Shown: positions 1 through 4,233 of the stretch, piece after piece | Position numbering within the stretch: position 1 is the first letter of the stretch | Layout of the letters: the number at the start of each line of letters is the position of its first letter | From: Treponema sp. | GTDB taxonomy: Bacteria > Spirochaetota > Spirochaetia > Treponematales > Breznakiellaceae | Direction: 5' to 3' | Length of the DNA: 6,192 nt | NCBI GenBank assembly: GCA_031284195.1 | Contig: JAITAI010000307.1 | Span: 1-6,192, forward strand | Program-made: the position numbers and the translations under genes | The notes under the pieces: generated by a model | What the model was told of the DNA's origin: nothing | What the model saw: the letters and a program-made list of their open reading frames with translations, nothing else | The model's database searches: none

Positions 1-600
1 TTTTTCTAATTCATGGGTGAGGATGATGAGGGTTTTCCCCGTAGCTTTTAAGCGCTGGATGCTTTCTAGCACCTGGACAACCCCCGGCCAATCCAGGTTA
101 GCAAAGGGTTCATCCATGATAAGCACCTCACCCCTCATGGCGAGAATTCCCGCTACAGCCAGGCGCCGTTTCTCCCCTCCTGAGAGCCGCCGAGGGGGGA
201 AATCCTTTTTCTCCAAAAGCCCGGTAGCGGTCAAGGCCCCCTGCACCTGGGTTTTGATGACCTCTTTTGGATACCCCAGGTTTTTAGGGCCAAAGGCGAT
301 GTCCTCTTCCAGGGTCTCCCCGATTAGCTGAGCGTCTGCATCCTGAAAGACCATGCCCACTTCCCGCCGCAGGGTATCCATGGTCTTATGCAAGGGAAGC
401 CCCCGGAACCGGATCTCCCCTTCGGTGGGTTCTGCCAATCCCAAAAGCATACGCATCAGCAGGGTTTTACCGGATCCATTGGACCCGGCAATGAGCAGAC
501 ATTCGCCTTCAAAAATGCTCAGGCTGAGTTCTGATATCCCGGAAGTTCCATTTGGAAAAACTTTGGAGAGCTTATGGATGGAAAAAAGTTCCTTAGCCAT
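1..600 (-). CDS. bioM: ECF transporter ATP-binding protein, probably biotin-type BioM (C-terminus cut by window edge)
   Basis: This is an ABC ATPase acting on the cytoplasmic face of an energy-coupling-factor importer. It hydrolyses ATP to drive uptake by the BioY component encoded just upstream. The reading frame is open from the ATG at 600-598 to base 1, giving 200 residues and ending just after the H-loop, so only a short C-terminal part is missing. Visible motifs are Walker A GSNGSGKT (residues 39-46), a Q-loop in FQDADAQLIG (Gln86), the signature LSGGEKRRLA (139-148), Walker B VLIMDEP (159-165), D-loop NLD (168-170) and the switch His196 in LTHE. The stretch after the Q-loop (EEDIAFGPKNLG) is typical of ECF A-components of the CbiO/EcfA/BioM group. 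The start overlaps the bioY stop by 8 bases (ATGGCTAA), which suggests translational coupling. The BioM name rests on adjacency to bioY. A shared EcfA serving several substrates is possible but less likely here. Confidence 0.88.
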   Translation of the reverse strand, partial: MAKELFSIHKLSKVFPNGTSGISELSLSIFEGECLLIAGSNGSGKTLLMRMLLGLAEPTEGEIRFRGLPLHKTMDTLRREVGMVFQDADAQLIGETLEEDIAFGPKNLGYPKEVIKTQVQGALTATGLLEKKDFPPRRLSGGEKRRLAVAGILAMRGEVLIMDEPFANLDWPGVVQVLESIQRLKATGKTLIILTHELEK

Positions 601-1204
601 CCAGATGATCCGCCACGGGCCGGCGTAATCGCGAGGCGATGAGTACGGCAACTATTCCCTTGATCCCATCCCCTATGATGAAGGGCAGAAAACCCTTAGC
701 CACTGCCCCGGGCCAGGTGTCGTCAATAACCAGTTTGAGTTGTATCACCCCCGGTATATACTGCAGTAAAATACCCGCTACTGTGGCCGCAATTATCCGC
801 CATAAGGGGCAGGGGCGGGCTGCTTGAGGAGTGCCCACGATGAACCCCGCTGCTGTGGCCATGAGGAGATACCCAAAGAGGAAGCCTCCGGTGGGGCCTA
901 AGAAATGGACGAATCCGCCGCTTGCTCCTGCAAATACCGGTACCCCGATAGCGCCGGCGAGCAAGTAGAGTCCTACTCCGGTAACACCCCCCAGGGGGCC
1001 TAAGACCAGCCCGGTGAGGAGGGCAAAGAGGTTCTGCAGGACAATAGGTACCGGTGATAACGGGAGGGGAATTGAAATAAAGGTTCCTGCGGCGGTTAAA
1101 GCCGCGAAAAGGGCGCTCAAGGTAAGTTTGACTATAGTCTTGTGCCGTGAAGAAACAGTACCCGCTGGTTTCAGGGTGTAATCTTCTGGTGATTTGTTAT
1201 CCAT
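593..1204 (-). CDS. bioY: BioY, biotin-binding S component of an ECF transporter
   Basis: This is a membrane protein of 203 residues, the usual family length, that captures biotin and passes it inward when coupled to the ECF ATPase module. After a polar, cytoplasmic-looking N-terminus of about 25 residues, hydrophobic segments fill most of the chain. BioY hallmarks are visible: PVPIVLQNLFALLTG (residues 51-65), the loop signature running from PVFAG through FLGPTGGFLFGY (89-112), and the C-terminal segment around PFIIGDGIKGIVA (174-186) with the conserved-looking Asp179 and Lys182. ATG 1204-1202 is the only reasonable start: no other ATG lies upstream of the first membrane segment. No Shine-Dalgarno sequence precedes it (the bases before it read TCTCCCTTATAATC), so initiation may be leaderless or weak. 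It is the first gene of the leftward unit and overlaps the ATPase gene. Confidence 0.95.
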   Translation of the reverse strand: MDNKSPEDYTLKPAGTVSSRHKTIVKLTLSALFAALTAAGTFISIPLPLSPVPIVLQNLFALLTGLVLGPLGGVTGVGLYLLAGAIGVPVFAGASGGFVHFLGPTGGFLFGYLLMATAAGFIVGTPQAARPCPLWRIIAATVAGILLQYIPGVIQLKLVIDDTWPGAVAKGFLPFIIGDGIKGIVAVLIASRLRRPVADHLDG

Positions 1205-1205
1205 G

Positions 1206-1244
1206 ATTATAAGGGAGATTACCGGGAGTTGAAAAAAATGTCAA
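1206..1244 (-). promoter_or_regulatory. Candidate sigma70-like promoter for bioY
   Basis: On the minus strand a perfect -35 hexamer TTGACA (1244-1239) is followed after 17 bases by TAATCT (1221-1216), a 3-of-6 match to the -10 consensus. That would start transcription only about five bases before the bioY ATG. A perfect TATAAT also lies at 1211-1206, but its spacing to TTGACA is 27 bases, and using it would start transcription at or past the ATG. Either reading implies a very short or absent leader, in line with the missing ribosome binding site. I see no clear long inverted repeat resembling a BirA-type operator here. Confidence 0.4.
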
Positions 1245-1248
1245 TTAA

Positions 1249-1338
1249 GCGATAGCACCGGCCCTCCGGTACAGCCTCAGAAATGAGGCGGATGTTGGGG
1301 CCAGCATATACAGGAAGGCCTGAAACAAACCTCATCGC
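1249..1338. other. Compact cluster of four hairpins closed by a 5-bp pairing (possible structured RNA or extragenic repeat)
   Basis: Four consecutive small stems occur within 90 bases: ACCGG/CCGGT (1257-1261 with 1266-1270), GCCTCA/TGAGGC (1274-1279 with 1284-1289, loop GAAA on the plus strand), ATGTTG/CAGCAT (1292-1297 with 1302-1307, one G-U pair) and CAGG/CCTG (1311-1314 with 1319-1322). GCGAT at 1249-1253 can pair with ATCGC at 1334-1338 to close the group as a multibranch structure. The GNRA-type loop of the second stem favours a plus-strand RNA, but no promoter for one is obvious. It does not fit tRNA or SRP RNA: there is no T-arm and no conserved SRP motif. It could also be a repetitive extragenic palindrome. 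The stems are seen directly; any function is conjecture. Confidence 0.35.
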
Positions 1339-1405
1339 CAATGAATGAAAGCATAATTCCTTATAATATAAAGAGATAGAATTTTATATGCCCTGATCCT
1401 GATTA

Positions 1406-1435
1406 TTGACGATATACCCCTTCCATGGTTACAAT
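1406..1435 (+). promoter_or_regulatory. Probable sigma70 promoter of the McrBC-like operon
   Basis: TTGACG at 1406-1411 (5 of 6 to the -35 consensus) is followed after 18 bases by TACAAT at 1430-1435 (5 of 6 to the -10 consensus), in an AT-rich stretch. Transcription would begin near 1442, giving a leader of roughly 235 bases before the first start codon. It is the best plus-strand promoter I can find upstream of 1678. A lone TATAAT at 1362-1367 has no matching -35. Confidence 0.55.
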
Positions 1436-1461
1436 AAAAAAAATAAAGCAGTTATTAAGAA

Positions 1462-1492
1462 GCGGTTTCAGAATCTGAGCTTTTGAAACCGC
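1462..1492 (+). other. Strong 12-bp hairpin in the operon leader
   Basis: GCGGTTTCA (1462-1470) and TGAAACCGC (1484-1492) are exact reverse complements. In RNA the stem extends by three more pairs (G1471-U1483, A1472-U1482, A1473-U1481), giving 12 bp around a 7-base loop, TCTGAGC. It lies about 20 bases after the predicted transcription start. No T-run follows on the plus strand, and on the minus strand the T-rich tract is about 17 bases away, so it is not a standard terminator in either direction. It may be an RNA-stability or regulatory element, or a protein-binding dyad. Confidence 0.5.
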
Positions 1493-1520
1493 CTTATGAA
1501 ACTAGGAAATTAAGAAAAAG

Positions 1521-1615
1521 CTGGTGTTTATCTTTAATCCGCATATCGAGTATTCCTTAAATATCCGCTATTATGCTCCTTCGTAAACCCCGGCAAGGGC
1601 TAACCTGGTGCTTAT
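1521..1615 (+). repeat. Imperfect 11-bp direct repeat in the leader (1521-1531 and 1605-1615)
   Basis: CTGGTGTTTAT at 1521-1531 recurs as CTGGTGCTTAT at 1605-1615, a match at 10 of 11 positions, 84 bases apart. The second copy forms the 5' arm and loop of the terminator-like hairpin. The first copy could pair its CTGGT with the same ACCAG (1619-1623) and so compete with the terminator stem. With one copy each and only 11 bp it may be chance. Confidence 0.3.
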
Positions 1616-1630
1616 GCAACCAGTTTTTTT
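1605..1630 (+). terminator. Rho-independent-terminator-like hairpin upstream of the McrB-like gene
   Basis: CTGGTGC (1605-1611) pairs with GC-A-ACCAG (1616-1623; A1618 bulged) around a TTAT loop, and seven Ts (1624-1630) follow at once. The stem is short (7 bp, one bulge), so termination is probably partial. No protein gene precedes it on this strand, so it would end either a short leader RNA begun at the 1406-1435 promoter (about 190 nt) or be an attenuator controlling entry into the operon. Confidence 0.45.
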
Positions 1631-1665
1631 AAGTAACATCAGCACCCGGTCGTGGTACCTGGGGA

Positions 1666-1672
1666 GGGAGGA
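1666..1672 (+). promoter_or_regulatory. Strong Shine-Dalgarno site for the McrB-like gene
   Basis: GGGAGGA at 1666-1672 stands five bases before ATG 1678-1680. An in-frame stop at 1630-1632 lies upstream with no other ATG between, so this site fixes the start of the long frame and argues against a longer N-terminus. Confidence 0.8.
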
Positions 1673-1677
1673 TTGGT

Positions 1678-4221
1678 ATGGATTCATACATGGGCAAGAC
1701 GATTATTGCATGGCTTACGTATAAAAAAGATTATTATGGTGAAACGAATAGGGTATGTTATATTTATCCACGGTACCTTAAACAGTTCGGAGGGGTCTAT
1801 GAATCGCTTCAAGATGGAGATGAACGGATCGATGTTCGTATTACCCAAGACGGGGTATTAGCGGAGCAGGTGGTAGAAGAACAGGGACACCTCGTAACCG
1901 TTAAATTTAATTTTGAGCCTGCCCGGAGGTATGAAGATGACCGTTACCAGTCAATCCGATACAATCCGGCCTTTATGGATTCGGAGATAGAAATAAGCCG
2001 GTTTAAAGAAAAAGGGCTTATGCAGATTGTAGAGACCTCAAAAGCGTTCACCGCCATTACAAAAGACCGGTTTATCATATCGGATATACAGCTCTATACC
2101 AACGAAGTACTCATCGGAACTGGAGGCGCCTATTATGGCCCCTTTGATGCGGAATATGAAGCTCAAGAACAAAAGATCATGCTCTTTGGTAAGAAAGAAT
2201 CCCGCTATAGGATCCAATCCTATGAGGCGTTGGCTATTACGCAACTAATAAACATGCGAATTGCAGATGAAGAGGGCATGAGGTCCCTTGCTTTTATCCC
2301 CCGGGATTCCTTAGCAAGCGTAACGATCCTCACCCCTGACATAGACTGGATAAGCGACGATACCTTAATAGACGGCTTGAGTGCAGCCCTCAAGGTGGCT
2401 TCCACTGCAGCATACGGATATACGAAGACTCAGATTCGACATATAAAGAGCGTTATCGTTGAATCTTCAACGCTCTACAAGAATACGGAACTCACCGAAG
2501 AACGGCTTGAACGGCTCTCCGGTATGCTGGACCGGGTTCTCCTTCAGGAAGAGATAAAACAAACGATTCTTGCTCATATTTTTGATGATAAAGAGGCCTT
2601 TGATCAGTTGGTTACCTTGTTTTGTGAAGAATACATTGACATGATCGAAGAAAAAAGCCGGGACTTTATCCGGGTCCGGGAACGGAAAGAGCGCTTACTC
2701 GCGGAAGTGGAGGTCCAAGAGAAACGGCTTGCAGAATTGAAGGCTGATGAGAGTGTGCTTACCAAAGAATCCCAGGCCCGGCACCATGAAATCATGCAGA
2801 ACCTGGAGCATGAAGAAAAGACCCTCCGAACTGCCCTGGAACAATTACAGGCCGAACACCAGTCCCTCCAGCAGTATGTAGGAATAGCCCGGAATATTTC
2901 AGAACTCATTAAACAGAAAAGTACCCTGGATGCTGAGATTGCCCGTATCCAAGCTGAATACGATCAGTATAAAAGTGAACAAACCCGTCTTGAAACCCAG
3001 CTCAACCGCACCTTGGCCCAGTTCAAGGATCAGGTCCATCTTATTGCCCGGGTCATTGACAGTAAGTTGCTCACCCAGGTACTGCAAGCCATGGGAGAGG
3101 AAAAGTCCGAAGCTGAAGCCCTGGTTCCCTTTGAGACCCGCCTGTTGTTTAAGCCCCGGTCTAAGGTGGAACTATCCGGGGAACGGATCATTCGGCGCAT
3201 TTATGAATACTTCCAAGGAGCGAACCGGGATATCAGCCTCAATGATACGGCCAATTACCTTATCTGTATCATGCAGGGCTTTATCACCACCTTTGCCGGG
3301 GAACCAGGGACCGGTAAAACCTCGCTCTGTACCATCCTGGCGAAATCCTTGGGGCTTGCCCGTTCCGATGTGCATAGCCGTTTTGTGGATATATCCGTGG
3401 AGCGAGGCTGGACCAGTCACAAGGACTTCATCGGCTATTACAATCCCCTGACCAAGATGATGGAAAAAAGCAATAACCGGGTCTTTGACGCCCTGGAGCG
3501 GCTGCATTATGAACATGAGCACGGTGCGAATGCCCCCTTCTTTATCCTCCTTGATGAGGCGAACCTCAGTCCGCTGGAGCATTATTGGGCGGCTTTTCTG
3601 CGGCTCTGCGACGAGGATTCGGCTTATAGCCGTTCCTTGAGCCTCGGAGGAAAGCACCATTGGATCATACCCAGGCACTTGCGCTTTCTGGCTACGGTGA
3701 ATTTCGATCATACCACTGAAGAGCTGTCTCCCCGGTTTCTGGATCGGAGCTGGATTATCACCTTGGATCCGAATACTATGGGAGGTGAAGTGGCCCACCT
3801 GGGGACCTCAAACCAGGAAAGCATCATCCCCTTCTCTGCCCTCAGCGCCGCGTTCCTGCCTCGGGGAGACGCAGGTATTGGGGACGAAGGGATCAGCAGT
3901 AAATGGGCCAAGATACAGAGTGTTTTCAAGCTGAATAAACTGCCCATCATGCCGCGGAACTTGAAAATGGTCCACACCTATTGCGCCATTGCTTGCAAGT
4001 ATATGGATACCCAGACCTCGGAAAACCGGTTTGCCCCTTTGGATTATGCGGTATCTCAAAAGATTCTGCCCATCATAAACGGGACAGGGGAGCGGTATCA
4101 TAATCTGTTGAAAGGGTTGAAAGAAGAATGTAAGAGTATGCCCTTGTGCCACCATCATATTACCCGGATCCTCAAGGCTGCAGATGAGAATATGGGATTT
4201 TATCAGTTCTTTGCCAAGTAA
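1678..4221 (+). CDS. McrB-like AAA+ motor protein with N-terminal unassigned domain and long coiled coil
   Basis: This 847-residue protein appears to be the NTPase subunit of an McrBC-type restriction system, cytoplasmic, with no signal peptide or membrane segment. Residues 1-~310 form a mixed region I cannot assign, possibly target recognition. Residues ~323-458 are charged and heptad-rich, a coiled coil with a likely break near 398-412. The AAA+ core spans about 500-710: Walker A GEPGTGKT (541-548), the McrB-like segment WTSHKDFIGYYNPLT (578-592), Walker B FILLDEANLSP (622-632, Asp626/Glu627) and a sensor/arginine-finger region ATVNFDHTTEELSPRFLDR (672-690). A helical lid follows, with LDYAVSQKILPIING (788-802). 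Standard McrB has NTxD where this reads NFDHT, so GTP preference cannot be assumed. The start is set by a strong ribosome binding site, and the gene is followed 12 bases later by the nuclease gene. Coiled-coil McrB homologues (CoCoNuT-type CnuB) are a possible relative; that link is from memory of the family, not shown here. Confidence 0.85.
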   Translation: MDSYMGKTIIAWLTYKKDYYGETNRVCYIYPRYLKQFGGVYESLQDGDERIDVRITQDGVLAEQVVEEQGHLVTVKFNFEPARRYEDDRYQSIRYNPAFMDSEIEISRFKEKGLMQIVETSKAFTAITKDRFIISDIQLYTNEVLIGTGGAYYGPFDAEYEAQEQKIMLFGKKESRYRIQSYEALAITQLINMRIADEEGMRSLAFIPRDSLASVTILTPDIDWISDDTLIDGLSAALKVASTAAYGYTKTQIRHIKSVIVESSTLYKNTELTEERLERLSGMLDRVLLQEEIKQTILAHIFDDKEAFDQLVTLFCEEYIDMIEEKSRDFIRVRERKERLLAEVEVQEKRLAELKADESVLTKESQARHHEIMQNLEHEEKTLRTALEQLQAEHQSLQQYVGIARNISELIKQKSTLDAEIARIQAEYDQYKSEQTRLETQLNRTLAQFKDQVHLIARVIDSKLLTQVLQAMGEEKSEAEALVPFETRLLFKPRSKVELSGERIIRRIYEYFQGANRDISLNDTANYLICIMQGFITTFAGEPGTGKTSLCTILAKSLGLARSDVHSRFVDISVERGWTSHKDFIGYYNPLTKMMEKSNNRVFDALERLHYEHEHGANAPFFILLDEANLSPLEHYWAAFLRLCDEDSAYSRSLSLGGKHHWIIPRHLRFLATVNFDHTTEELSPRFLDRSWIITLDPNTMGGEVAHLGTSNQESIIPFSALSAAFLPRGDAGIGDEGISSKWAKIQSVFKLNKLPIMPRNLKMVHTYCAIACKYMDTQTSENRFAPLDYAVSQKILPIINGTGERYHNLLKGLKEECKSMPLCHHHITRILKAADENMGFYQFFAK

Positions 4222-4222
4222 C

Positions 4223-4227
4223 GGAGG
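4223..4227 (+). promoter_or_regulatory. Shine-Dalgarno site for the McrC-like nuclease gene
   Basis: GGAGG directly follows the stop of the preceding gene (4219-4221) and lies six bases before ATG 4234-4236. It supports that ATG as the true start, including the repeat-coded stretch that follows, and indicates co-translation from one mRNA. Confidence 0.8.
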
Positions 4228-4233
4228 CGTGCC

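Larger units (their letters stand above)
1205..1677. other. Gene-free divergent spacer with several structured elements
   Basis: This stretch of 473 bases separates the two units. I find no convincing protein-coding gene on either strand. The only plus-strand frames I could read are a 5-codon frame at 1496 and a 19-codon frame at 1573-1632, neither with a ribosome binding site. The spacer holds the bioY promoter candidate, a cluster of four short hairpins at 1249-1338, an AT-rich section at about 1341-1460 containing the plus-strand promoter, a long hairpin at 1462-1492 and a terminator-like hairpin at 1605-1630. No tRNA, CRISPR repeat or insertion-sequence end was recognised. Confidence 0.7.

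Noticed and set aside
17..628. Plus-strand frames of 104 and 91 codons
   Set aside because: They are shadows opposite the ABC ATPase, whose complete motif set lies in the minus-strand frame.
1239..1244. BirA or other biotin-repressor operator at the bioY promoter
   Set aside because: Only a 4-bp TTGA/TCAA inverted repeat is present, too short to call an operator.
1249..1338. tRNA or small SRP RNA
   Set aside because: The length is near that of a long-arm tRNA, but there is no 7-bp acceptor stem, no T-arm sequence and no conserved SRP loop motif.
1462..1492. Hairpin read as a rho-independent terminator
   Set aside because: No T-run follows on the plus strand, and on the minus strand the T-rich tract starts about 17 bases beyond the stem; no gene on either strand ends there.
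1573..1632. Frame of 19 codons (MLLRKPRQ...) ending in the T-run of the terminator-like hairpin, possible leader peptide
   Set aside because: No ribosome binding site precedes it and it has no run of a regulatory amino acid; the overlap with the hairpin is probably chance.
1641..1646. AGCACC pairing with GGTGCT (1607-1612) as an antiterminator
   Set aside because: The 3' partner is made only after the T-run, so it could not act before the termination decision.
3172..3798. Minus-strand frame of 208 codons
   Set aside because: It lies opposite the AAA+ core, whose Walker and sensor motifs show the plus strand is coding; no recognisable protein features.
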